Below are positions 44,480-52,522 of a stretch of 64,000 nucleotides of DNA, in pieces (the first letter of the stretch is position 1; each line of letters starts with the position of its first letter). Source of the stretch: Synechocystis sp. PCC 7338 (GTDB lineage: Bacteria; Cyanobacteriota; Cyanobacteriia; Cyanobacteriales; Microcystaceae). The notes beneath the pieces are model-generated. The model was not told where the DNA came from, searched no databases, and worked only from the letters and a program-made list of their open reading frames with translations. Where the stretch lies: the NCBI RefSeq assembly GCF_018282115.1, contig NZ_CP054306.1:3457488-3521487 (forward strand). Reading direction: 5' to 3'. Position numbers and translations under genes: made by a program.

Positions 44480-44926
44480 ATGAATCCTGAATTTCACTCT
44501 CCCCCACTGCCAGCTCCCTGTGTGATTGAACAGGGTATTTTGGTCAACAAAGAAGATATGCAACGGGCCCTAAACGATTTAGGACAAGTTAATTACTATT
44601 ATCAATTAGATGGCAAATCCCAAGCGGAAGGCCAAGGTTGGATCTTGGATGTGTTTAGCGATGCCCAACAGGCCACCATTGTTACCAATCAATCTCTTTA
44701 TCTCAATGTCAACAGCTTTGATTACCTGGAAATTAGCCTAGACCACCAAGGAAAAACCATTGTGGACCTCTGGCAGGAAAGTCGACATTTAAGGCTGGTG
44801 TCTTTGGATGATTGGCTCAACCCAAGGGAAGGCTACAGTCAACTTACGCCCCTGGATTTGGAAGAAGCGGTGGCGGAGGTACTGGCGGCCCGGTTGGATG
44901 TGCAGAGGGACGAGGAAGACTTTTGA
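44480..44926 (+). CDS. Hypothetical protein
   Basis: A 148-aa soluble protein, acidic, beginning MNPEFHSPPLPAPCVIEQGILV. The middle has beta-prone strands (GWILDVFSDAQQATIVTNQSLYLNVNSFDYLEISL), and the C-terminus is helical (DLEEAVAEVLAARLDVQRDEEDF). No signal peptide or membrane helix is seen. I do not recognise the family, but composition and codon use match the neighbours, which supports a real gene. It is convergent with the YgfZ gene. Confidence 0.65.
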   Translation: MNPEFHSPPLPAPCVIEQGILVNKEDMQRALNDLGQVNYYYQLDGKSQAEGQGWILDVFSDAQQATIVTNQSLYLNVNSFDYLEISLDHQGKTIVDLWQESRHLRLVSLDDWLNPREGYSQLTPLDLEEAVAEVLAARLDVQRDEEDF

Positions 44927-45038
44927 TTGGTTGTTGATTCCCGCAAGCTTGCTCAATGTAGCGATTAATACAAATAAACCAGCAAGCCACCCATGGGGGC
45001 TAGCAATGACCATCAAAACTTGCTCCCCGGAATGGAAT

Positions 45039-45977
45039 CTAGTTCGGCCCTTGGTAATATTCGTGGGTGATGTAGGGTGGTCTTTCTACTGTGGCGATCG
45101 CCTCCCCCACCTGCACGCCCATGCCCTGATCGGCCAGCTTAGTTTTAAGGTAACCAAGCCCCGTCAATCCCTTCACACTGGTTAAAACACCCACTTTTTG
45201 TCCTTCCAGGGTAATCACTGTCCCTGCTTCCATCGGGCGATCGAGGGTAAGGCGCCACAGCCGCTGTTTTACCCCCTGGTAAGTGTTCAAACGGGCAATG
45301 GTTTCCTGGCCAATATAACACCCCTTAGTGAAGGAAATGGCCCGCCATAATCCTGTTTCAAGGGGATTGTAATCCTCGGTCAGTTCTTTATTTGCTTGGG
45401 GTCTGCCCTGGTAAATGCGCAAACCTTCCCATTGATCGGAGGTAATGACAGTTAAATCTTCCCAAAGTTGGTCGATTACTGCCTGTTGAGTCGCTGGAAA
45501 AATTACTGTATAGCCGGGTAAATCCAACCCTGTTTGGGCAGAAATGAGTAACTCAACTCCCTGCACCGCTTGGGTTAACCATTGGTTCCCGATGGGCAAC
45601 TGCCAACCTAAATGATCTTGCCCCGCTTCTTCTCCCAGCAGCACCACCGCTCGATAATCGGCAGATAAATCCTGCAGTTCCACTTTGTCGAAGGGGAAAA
45701 TGAATCGGTCCATCCATTGCCACAGGAAGTCTTTTCGGCTGGCTTCCACTTGGACCCAAAGGGAGTCTTGACGCACATAAACCGTGGCTAATTCCAGAGT
45801 TCTGCCGGTGGAGTTGACGAATACGGTTTCAAACCATTCCCCCACTGCCCTAGTTTCCACTGCGTTGGTGGTTTGGTTGTGCAAAAAGCGTTGCCGGTCT
45901 TCCCCTTGTAATGCAATCAAACTAAATTCGGGTAGGGGATAGAGCCAAGTTTGCTCCAGGTCGAGGGGATGGGCCAT
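45039..45977 (-). CDS. ygfZ: YgfZ/GcvT-fold folate-binding Fe-S cluster repair protein
   Basis: A 312-aa protein of the aminomethyltransferase fold. The YgfZ signature FTKGCYIGQETIARLNTYQGVKQRLWRL includes the essential cysteine (KGCYxGQE). The start LIALQGEDRQRFLHNQTTNAVE also fits. Family members aid maturation or repair of Fe-S enzymes with folate. It is the last gene before the AT-rich 46-51 kb segment. Confidence 0.9.
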   Translation of the reverse strand: MAHPLDLEQTWLYPLPEFSLIALQGEDRQRFLHNQTTNAVETRAVGEWFETVFVNSTGRTLELATVYVRQDSLWVQVEASRKDFLWQWMDRFIFPFDKVELQDLSADYRAVVLLGEEAGQDHLGWQLPIGNQWLTQAVQGVELLISAQTGLDLPGYTVIFPATQQAVIDQLWEDLTVITSDQWEGLRIYQGRPQANKELTEDYNPLETGLWRAISFTKGCYIGQETIARLNTYQGVKQRLWRLTLDRPMEAGTVITLEGQKVGVLTSVKGLTGLGYLKTKLADQGMGVQVGEAIATVERPPYITHEYYQGPN

Positions 45978-46085
45978 GAATATCTCTAAATTGAAGATCT
46001 AAGTGGCAAATTGCCGTGTTCAGCAATGCAATCAGGGAAAAGTGGGTTTTGCGCTTGCGAGCTTTAACTTTCTATTTTCCACATT

Positions 46086-46175
46086 TTAGCGGCGAATGAA
46101 CGCCTTGTTGTTAAGAGCTTCTGTGACTCCATGTTTGAAGAGCGGAATGGGACTGTAGTAGTTAAAGGGTTTCAT
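46086..46175 (-). pseudogene. Short 29-codon frame downstream of the LysR gene (possible gene remnant)
   Basis: Eight bases past the LysR stop, an ATG opens a 29-codon frame reading MKPFNYYSPIPLFKHGV and ending KAFIRR. The first residues recall the N-terminus of some dehydrogenases, but the frame ends too soon for a domain. It may be the beginning of a deleted gene, chance, or a real micropeptide. Confidence 0.25.
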
Positions 46176-46182
46176 TAATAAA

Positions 46183-47091
46183 TTAGGTGCCATAGTCAGA
46201 AACCCAAGGGTCTAGCTTAAATTCTTCTCGTAAAAAATCAATAAAACAATGAACTTTGGCAGGATAAAAGCGACTGCGACGATAGACGGCGTAGATGGGA
46301 AAAGGCACGGGTTGATAGTCCTGTAAAACAACTTTAAGATCCCCCCGATAAATATCTTCACCAAACATCCAAATCGGGGCGATCGCAATGCCTAAACCTG
46401 ATAAAACGGCGGCTCGCACAGCAACGGAGCTATTAGTTTGAAAACTACCTTTAACATTAACCTTAACAACTTCATTTTTTTCATGAAAATGCCATTCATT
46501 AATGGTAGACAAGGAAGTATAGACAATACAATTATGCTTGGCTAGATCTTCTGGTGTTTTCGGTTCCCCTGATTTTTCAAAATAACTGGTGCTAGCTACC
46601 GTTACACGACGGGTGATACCAATACGTTCACTAATTAAGGACTTATCTTGATGATTGCCAATACGAATAGAAAGGTCTAGTCCTTCTTGCACCATATCGA
46701 CAAAATAATCAGCCATCATTAAGTCTATTTTAACTTGGGGATAGCGGGTGATAAAAAGATTTAAGCGGGGCACGATTTGCATTTCGCCAAATAGGACCGA
46801 ACAACCTAAACGTAAAATACCAACGGCTTTCTCTTTGCCTTCTAAGCTAGCTTCTGCTTCAGCAACTGTTTCCAAGATTTGTTGACAGTATTGATAATAT
46901 TGTTTTCCTTCTTCGGTTAAATTGAGTTTGGTTGTGGAGCGAGTGATTAACCTCACCCCCAAATATTTTTCTAGGGCGGCAATTTGTTTACTGATGGTTG
47001 GTTGAGTTGTTTGTTGTTCCCTTGCCACGGCGGAAAAGCTATTCATTTCGATCGCTCGAACAAAACTCTGCATACAAGCAAGACGATCCAT
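46183..47091 (-). CDS. LysR-type transcriptional regulator
   Basis: A 302-aa regulator from ATG 47091 (MDRLACMQSF). The winged HTH occupies about 1-60 (FSAVAREQQTTQPTISKQIAALEKYLGVRL) and the periplasmic-binding-like effector domain runs from 90 on. The sequence looks more like CrgA-type proteobacterial regulators than the usual cyanobacterial carbon/nitrogen ones. It is divergent, with 72 bp between, from an exported-protein gene that heads a run of six genes. The usual LysR logic would make that run its target. A frame extension to 47160 crosses the likely operator and is rejected. Confidence 0.9.
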   Translation of the reverse strand: MDRLACMQSFVRAIEMNSFSAVAREQQTTQPTISKQIAALEKYLGVRLITRSTTKLNLTEEGKQYYQYCQQILETVAEAEASLEGKEKAVGILRLGCSVLFGEMQIVPRLNLFITRYPQVKIDLMMADYFVDMVQEGLDLSIRIGNHQDKSLISERIGITRRVTVASTSYFEKSGEPKTPEDLAKHNCIVYTSLSTINEWHFHEKNEVVKVNVKGSFQTNSSVAVRAAVLSGLGIAIAPIWMFGEDIYRGDLKVVLQDYQPVPFPIYAVYRRSRFYPAKVHCFIDFLREEFKLDPWVSDYGT

Positions 47092-47163
47092 AACAACACC
47101 TATTCCAATCTGGCATATGGCATATTCCATTTTGCCGGCTTCCCATCGAAAAAAAAACAAGCA
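47092..47163. promoter_or_regulatory. Divergent LysR-type control region
   Basis: The 72-bp gap between divergent genes holds ATATG-G-CATAT (47115-47125), a perfect 5-1-5 dyad. On the minus strand there are two GGAATA copies flanking it. Such a layout fits a LysR-type operator between regulator and target. Binding is inferred. Confidence 0.5.
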
Positions 47164-47580
47164 ATGATGATTCCGTCAATAATTTCTATGTCTAAAAACT
47201 CGATGTTAAGACTCAAACCCTTTAGCCCTTTGCTAGCTTCCTTTATCCTAGCTAGCGCAATTACCATAGGAGATGTCACTTTTCACAGCTTTCTACCCCA
47301 AACTCAAAATACGGCGATCGCCGCTCCCCCTTCAGCCAGCCAAGAACAGATCAAGCTAATTATCACTAGCAAAGGAAAAACTGGCAGTGGAGACCAATTG
47401 AGGCGATTTTTCTATGGTGATCTAGAACCATTGGGAGTTCAGCCAGGGGGTGCTGGAATGGTTGTCAATCTATACAGCAAAAAGAGCGATATTACCTTTT
47501 CCTACTGTGCAACCTATGATGTAGTTGTGGCAGTGAAAGAAGGAAAAATTGTTATGTTTCCCGCCAGCGAAGTCAAGTAA
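47164..47580 (+). CDS. Exported protein of unknown function, first gene of the LysR-linked run
   Basis: The preferred start at ATG 47164 gives 138 aa (47167 and 47188 are alternatives). A hydrophobic signal (PLLASFILASAITIGDVTF) and an AIAA-type cleavage region near residue 55 point to export. The mature part of about 80 residues is beta-prone and basic (IKLIITSKGKTGSGDQLRRFFYGDL; GMVVNLYSKKSDITFSYC), with one cysteine. I do not recognise it. Being next to the LysR regulator, it is the probable first target. Confidence 0.62.
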   Translation: MMIPSIISMSKNSMLRLKPFSPLLASFILASAITIGDVTFHSFLPQTQNTAIAAPPSASQEQIKLIITSKGKTGSGDQLRRFFYGDLEPLGVQPGGAGMVVNLYSKKSDITFSYCATYDVVVAVKEGKIVMFPASEVK

Positions 47581-47659
47581 ATTCTTGGGAATTTGTTCAA
47601 TTACTGCAATCTTTAGGGGATATGATAGGTTATAGCCTCTAGCTATTTCTAAGAAGATT

Positions 47660-48316
47660 GTGAATTTACAAATTGAACTATATAAGTTTCACCAAGAATC
47701 TTTAAAAAAAACACCTCCCAAAAGAGCTGCTGTTTTTTCGGATTTTATTAAAGGTTTGACTGAGGAATTTAAAAATCGAAGACAGTTGAGAATAGGAGAT
47801 TTTGCCCCTGATTTTACCTTAATAAATACCCAGGGAGAAAAGATTATCCTTTCTGAACAACTTAAACAAGGCCCTGTCTTGCTCAAGTTTTTTCGGGGTT
47901 ATTGGTGTCCCTATTGTGGTTTAGAACTACGGGCTTATCAAAAGGTTGTTAATAAAATTCGAGCATTAGGAGGAACTATTTTAGCCATTTCTCCCCAAAC
48001 TCTAACCGCTTCTCAGAAAACCATTGAGCGTCATGATTTGACTTACGATCTCCTCAGTGACCATGGTTTACAAACGGCTCAGGATTATGAATTAGTTTTT
48101 ACTGTTCCCGATGCGGTCAAACAAATTTATTTACAATCCGGCTGTGTTATTCCTGATCATAATGGCATAGAGGAATGGTTATTACCTATCCCCGCTACAT
48201 TTGTGATTGATCGTCGTGGACATATCGCTTTGGCCTACATCAATGTGAATTTCCGTGTTCGCTATGAACCCGCCGATGCGATCTCCATTTTACTGTCTCT
48301 TTTTGTTGATAATTAG
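47660..48316 (+). CDS. AhpC/TSA-family thiol peroxidase-like protein with CPYC motif
   Basis: The 218-aa protein starts at GTG 47660. The start NLQIELYKFHQESLKKTPP and the APDFTL element (49-54) precede FFRGYWCPYCGLELR with Cys83 and Cys86, the redox-active pair of the peroxiredoxin-like family. No signal peptide is visible, so it is cytoplasmic. Members reduce peroxides or act as thiol oxidoreductases; the substrate is unknown. It lies 79 bp after the exported-protein gene and 37 bp before the DUF2808 gene on the same strand. Confidence 0.85.
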   Translation: MNLQIELYKFHQESLKKTPPKRAAVFSDFIKGLTEEFKNRRQLRIGDFAPDFTLINTQGEKIILSEQLKQGPVLLKFFRGYWCPYCGLELRAYQKVVNKIRALGGTILAISPQTLTASQKTIERHDLTYDLLSDHGLQTAQDYELVFTVPDAVKQIYLQSGCVIPDHNGIEEWLLPIPATFVIDRRGHIALAYINVNFRVRYEPADAISILLSLFVDN

Positions 48317-48353
48317 CCCAATTTTCTTTTCCTAGTTTAAGGAATTAAACCCC

Positions 48354-48836
48354 ATGAATATTCGTCCTCTTATCGGCACATTTTCGGCTTTAGCTATTTC
48401 GTTAGCCTTTTTATCCTTGGCTAATTCCCCTGCCCAAGCGCAAATGACAATGCGTTTTACCACCCCTTTTGTCTCAGACTCTGGTTTTGTGGGAGCCGCT
48501 GGAAACACCCACTTTATCACCTTAGCCGTTACAGGATTTTCCCTAGAATCTACGACCATTAGCTTACCCCTTGACATGGCACGGTCTATTAATGTTAAGG
48601 CTTTTGATCCCAGTGGCAAGGAAATTCCCACCACCACAAAAATGTCTCCAGGGGGAATAACTATTGATTTTAACCAACCTGTTAACCCTGATACCTATGT
48701 AAGGCTGCAACTATCAGGGGTGGATATGTCACGCATGGGGGGACGTGCGCTTTATCGTGTCAGCACTAAGCTAAATGGTATCGACGGAGATGTTCCAATT
48801 GGTTCAGCAATGGTTAGGTTGAAAGACCAAAGTTAG
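48354..48836 (+). CDS. DUF2808 family exported protein
   Basis: The 160-aa protein has a signal peptide ending AQA-QM. The mature beta-rich domain has the DUF2808 pattern: DMARSINVKAFDPSGKEIPTTTKMSPGGITIDFNQPVNPDTYVRLQL, then GGRALYRVSTKL. The family is cyanobacterial, periplasmic or surface-exposed, of unknown function. AAGGA stands 10 bases before the ATG. Confidence 0.75.
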   Translation: MNIRPLIGTFSALAISLAFLSLANSPAQAQMTMRFTTPFVSDSGFVGAAGNTHFITLAVTGFSLESTTISLPLDMARSINVKAFDPSGKEIPTTTKMSPGGITIDFNQPVNPDTYVRLQLSGVDMSRMGGRALYRVSTKLNGIDGDVPIGSAMVRLKDQS

Positions 48837-48958
48837 TAACAACTTAATATTAGGTATTGGTGACATTAATGGCAAATATTCGCGGGGCAAGTAATGCTTA
48901 ATAGTTCATCTTTAATTTCTTGAATATTGTTTAATAAATTTGGCAATTGTTTTTTATG

Positions 48959-49663
48959 ATGGATTTTCAAGATACCTGGGCTTTGCTACATCCCGCAATC
49001 GCCATTATTGTAGTTTTCCCTCTGTTGGGCATTGTGGTCAATCGTGCTTTACTCACTCGTGAACGGCGTTTAGTAACGAAAGCGGGAGAAAAAAGTAAAA
49101 TTCCCCCGGTGGTTGGCACTGAACACGTGGCGATCGGGAGACATCTCACTATAGCGGTGGTGGGTGTTACTTTTTTAGGGTTAGCCTATCCACTTTTTTC
49201 TAAATTTATTAATAAAAATGTCATCTCCCAGGAACCTTTTCGGGTTTTCCTGGTGATTGCTGTATTTGGCTTTAGTATTGCATCTTTTGTTTTTTTATTT
49301 CGTGCAAAAACAAAACTTTGGCGAGGCACTTTCGCCAGCTTAACAGGCATGGGGTTAGTATTGTTAGGGAGTCAACCTGAAATTTATCGCCGAGGACATG
49401 AATGGCTTGTATCCCATTTTTATTATGGAATTTTAGCCGCATTTTTAATGATTTTTTCAGTAGCAACTACCCAAGATATTTATCAAGATCGTCAAAATCG
49501 TTGGCGCAATGCCCACATTATTATTAATAGCCTTGCCTTATTACTTTTTATTGGTCAAGGGATAACAGGAGCGAGGGATTTACTAGAAATTCCACTCCAT
49601 TGGCAAGCACCGTATGTTTATCAATGTGATTCTGTCAGTAAAACGTGTCCTCAGTTCAAGTAA
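48959..49663 (+). CDS. DUF4079 integral membrane protein
   Basis: A 234-aa protein (ATG 48959; ATG 48956 equally possible) with about six membrane helices. It starts MDFQDTWALLHPAIAIIVVFPLLG. His residues recur in or near helices (LLHPAIA, IGRHLTI, GHEWLVSHFYYG, RNAHIIIN), a pattern compatible with b-type haem ligation as in cytochrome b561-like proteins. DUF4079 is found in cyanobacteria and chloroplasts and lacks a proven role. A late Cys pair (YQCDSVSKTC) lies at the end. The cupin gene begins 17 bp downstream. Confidence 0.8.
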   Translation: MDFQDTWALLHPAIAIIVVFPLLGIVVNRALLTRERRLVTKAGEKSKIPPVVGTEHVAIGRHLTIAVVGVTFLGLAYPLFSKFINKNVISQEPFRVFLVIAVFGFSIASFVFLFRAKTKLWRGTFASLTGMGLVLLGSQPEIYRRGHEWLVSHFYYGILAAFLMIFSVATTQDIYQDRQNRWRNAHIIINSLALLLFIGQGITGARDLLEIPLHWQAPYVYQCDSVSKTCPQFK

Positions 49664-49679
49664 GGAGCAAATTATTGCA

Positions 49680-50036
49680 ATGGATAACCAACGGATTTTT
49701 GACTTAGAGCAAATGGCTTGTTTTTCCGAGCAAGGGGCAACGGTAACGCCGGTAATTGAGACAGAAAATTCTAGTATTGCTATCTGGGCTGTTCGACCGC
49801 AGCAAATTGTTCAGCCCCATTTTCATCCCGATGGTCAAGATACCTGGGTTATGCTAAAAGGGACTTTGACTTATTATTTGGGGGAACATAAAAGTCAAAC
49901 TTTGACGCAAGGGGAAGTGGCGATCGCCGAAAAAGGTCAAGTCCATGGAGCGATCAATCATAGTCAAGAAAATGCAGTTTTTGTTTCCATTTATTCGGCT
50001 CCTCAGATTGGCTATCAACGGGAATTAGATTATTAA
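49680..50036 (+). CDS. Cupin-domain protein
   Basis: A 118-aa single-domain beta-barrel. The first cupin motif is QPHFHPDGQDTWVMLKGTLTYYLG (His, His, Glu-equivalent replaced by Asp/Trp context). The second motif is KGQVHGAINHS. It should bind a divalent metal. The AAGGAG site stands 12 bases before the ATG. The stop overlaps the start of the exporter gene (TAATG), so the two proteins are probably made together. Confidence 0.82.
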   Translation: MDNQRIFDLEQMACFSEQGATVTPVIETENSSIAIWAVRPQQIVQPHFHPDGQDTWVMLKGTLTYYLGEHKSQTLTQGEVAIAEKGQVHGAINHSQENAVFVSIYSAPQIGYQRELDY

Positions 50037-51076
50037 TGAAAACACTTATTTCTATTTTTGGCACCTTTTTAAATCGGATTCCCAGCCCGATTTATCTTGC
50101 CCTTGCCGTAGTGATTTTTTCAGCGGCCAACGCTGTAACTAGTCGCATAATTGAGTTGGGCCAAGCTTATACAATTGATGGTCGGAATCCCATTTCTTTT
50201 TGTAATGTTCTTTTTGTGGGTAATTTGTGTGCCTTGGGTTTAATGATATTAATTTTTTACCCTGATTGGCAAATTGATAAATTAAAAAAGTTAACCAGAA
50301 AAGATTGGTTGCTTTTAACTATTACAGCTATTTTATCAAGAGCCATTGCCCCTGGATTAATGTTCAGCGCCCTAGATCAAACAAATGTGACCAATGTGGT
50401 TTTAATTGGAAGATTGGAACCAATTTTCACCCTAATTTTAAGTATTTTTCTGTTAAAAGCTTCCACAAATTGGTTAAGCATACTGGCAACCTTAATTTCT
50501 TTTATCGGAGTTGCTGTTACGGTTTTCTGGGGAGTTTCTGATCCAATTAACATGGTTATCCATTTCAATTTTGGGTTGGGGGAAATTTTTGTGGCGATCG
50601 CCGCTTTCATTTCGGCAATTACAACAATCCTGAGTAAACAACAACTGCAATCTATTCCAGTAAGTATTTTTACTGTTTATCGTAGTTTATTGGGAACTTT
50701 TGTATTTTTTTGGATAGCAGTTATTCTTTACGGGTTTGACCATTTTATGGATGTTTTTTCTCCTATTCTGTGGCAATGGATGTTAGTCTATGGGGCTATT
50801 ATTGTTGTTCTTGGTCAATTGTTTTGGTTAGCCGGTCTTAAGACTGCCAGTTTTATTCAAATTAATTTGGCAAGCTTAGTCACCCCTATTTTAGCCATAA
50901 TTTTTGCCTATCTAATCCTACAAGAAACTCCTACACAAGCCCAGTATTTAGGCGGAACTTTCTTATTAGTGGGAGCAATAATAAGTTTTGTGGATAATTT
51001 ACAAGCATCAAAACGTAAGCAAACTTTGAATCCTCGTCAAACAATGGATACGAATGTCGGCTTTCGAGGGGTTTAG
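50036..51076 (+). CDS. EamA (DMT) family transporter
   Basis: A 346-aa membrane protein with about ten helices in two EamA repeats. The first repeat includes NVVLIGRLEPIFTLILSIFLLKAS, the second ASLVTPILAIIFAYLILQETPTQAQYLGGTFLLVGAIISF. Family members export metabolites such as amino acids, nucleobases or drugs; the cargo here is unknown. It is the last gene of the run controlled by the LysR gene, translationally coupled to the cupin gene. Confidence 0.87.
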   Translation: MKTLISIFGTFLNRIPSPIYLALAVVIFSAANAVTSRIIELGQAYTIDGRNPISFCNVLFVGNLCALGLMILIFYPDWQIDKLKKLTRKDWLLLTITAILSRAIAPGLMFSALDQTNVTNVVLIGRLEPIFTLILSIFLLKASTNWLSILATLISFIGVAVTVFWGVSDPINMVIHFNFGLGEIFVAIAAFISAITTILSKQQLQSIPVSIFTVYRSLLGTFVFFWIAVILYGFDHFMDVFSPILWQWMLVYGAIIVVLGQLFWLAGLKTASFIQINLASLVTPILAIIFAYLILQETPTQAQYLGGTFLLVGAIISFVDNLQASKRKQTLNPRQTMDTNVGFRGV

Positions 51077-51157
51077 AAATGAACTAGCAATAGATTTTTA
51101 GATCAAAGAGAATACCAGAATTATTAGTCTTTTCCTTCATAAATATTTAGATAAATC

Positions 51158-52513
51158 TTAGCCATGGTTTTGTTTGGCTAAAGTTCTCTCCAACAATACT
51201 GCATAAATAGGTTTACCACCCAATCCTTCCGCCACCACACTAGCCACTAGACAGGTGACCAACAGAGGCAAAATCACAAAATAGTTATCAGTCATTTCAA
51301 TGGTGAGCAAAATGGCTGTCAATGGGGCCCGCACCGTTGCGGCAACTAAAGCCCCCATACCGGCGATCGCCATCACGGCGGGTTCGGGAATTTGAGCAGA
51401 AAATAGTAAATGAAAATGCCGAGCTATGACAACGCTAGCAATGGAAGCAATACCTAGCATGGGAGCAAAAATACCACCGATCGCTCCGGAGCCATAGCAA
51501 ATCAGAGTTAACAGGAACCTACCACAAAACACCAGTATTAGCGTCGAAGAATGGGACTGACTATTAAAAGCCCAGAGCACCGCATTGTCCCCGCCATTGG
51601 TGAGGGGTAAGGGCAATAGAGACAAAATCCCGATGACTGAACCGAGGATAAAGCCTTTCCATCGCATCGCTAGGGGAGGGAGTAGATCAAACCAGTCCAG
51701 TAGTTTGAATAGACCCCGGTTGAAGGCGTAACCCATGACCCCAAACAAAATGCCCAAAATGATGAACATCCAGAGGGAATCCAGGGGAACCCGTTTAAAT
51801 TGAGTCAAACTGATAATGGCGGATTGTCCCCGAATCATCCGCAGAACAATGGTGGCCATCACACAGCCAAACAGCAGTCCGTGGTAGGCCAAAGTTTGAC
51901 TGCGAAAACGGGGCCGCATTTCTTCTCCAATCAGCGCCATGCCCGCCAAGGGGGCGTTAAAGGCGGTGGCTAAACCGGCCCCGGCCCCCACCGCAATTAA
52001 AATTCGTTGATGTTCTTGGCTAGATTTCAACCAGCTTCCTATCATTTGTCCAATGCCTCCCCCCATTTGAATGGTTGGCCCTTCAAAACCCGCCAACATA
52101 CCGGCCCCCAGGGACAAAAAGCCTCCCACGAGTTTGATGGGCAATACTCTCTGCCATATCAAGGGCAATTTCCCGTCTAAATGCCCTTCAATTTGAGGAA
52201 TACCACTGCCACTGGTATCCGGGGCAAAGCGCTTCATTAACCAAAAGCTGAGTGCCACCATGCCCCCACTCACCAAAGCGGTCACCAACCAGGCCAACGG
52301 GGGAATGGGGGACAAGAGGCTGGCCAATTGAGATCGCCATTGGAGCACATTATTAACAGCGGACTTAAAACCAGCCCCCACCGCTCCAGTAATCAACCCC
52401 ACCACAATGGCCGCCAATAGGGTACGGGGATGGAGAGAACGAGCACTGTCGGTTAAATTTCTGGGCAATCTATCTAACCAGCGTCGATTTGACCTTTCAA
52501 AGTGGGAAGCCAT
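51158..52513 (-). CDS. ClC-family chloride channel/exchanger
   Basis: A 451-aa membrane protein with ClC motifs GSGIPQIEGHL, the gating glutamate in GFEGPTIQMGGGIGQ, and the proton glutamate in IGEEMRPRF. The presence of both glutamates favours Cl-/H+ exchange over a channel. No cytoplasmic CBS pair follows. The gene lies after the beta-lactamase-like gene on the minus strand, in the same order I recall at PCC 6803 sll0853-sll0855. Confidence 0.9.
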   Translation of the reverse strand: MASHFERSNRRWLDRLPRNLTDSARSLHPRTLLAAIVVGLITGAVGAGFKSAVNNVLQWRSQLASLLSPIPPLAWLVTALVSGGMVALSFWLMKRFAPDTSGSGIPQIEGHLDGKLPLIWQRVLPIKLVGGFLSLGAGMLAGFEGPTIQMGGGIGQMIGSWLKSSQEHQRILIAVGAGAGLATAFNAPLAGMALIGEEMRPRFRSQTLAYHGLLFGCVMATIVLRMIRGQSAIISLTQFKRVPLDSLWMFIILGILFGVMGYAFNRGLFKLLDWFDLLPPLAMRWKGFILGSVIGILSLLPLPLTNGGDNAVLWAFNSQSHSSTLILVFCGRFLLTLICYGSGAIGGIFAPMLGIASIASVVIARHFHLLFSAQIPEPAVMAIAGMGALVAATVRAPLTAILLTIEMTDNYFVILPLLVTCLVASVVAEGLGGKPIYAVLLERTLAKQNHG

Positions 52514-52522
52514 AGGTCTGGT

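Noticed and set aside
46984..47163. Upstream extension of the exported-protein frame into the LysR gene
   Set aside because: It would be antisense to the LysR HTH and cross the likely operator; the ATG at 47164 precedes a signal peptide.
50989..50997. Perfect DnaA-box match (TGTGGATAA)
   Set aside because: It is a single site within the coding part of the EamA gene and not part of a cluster.
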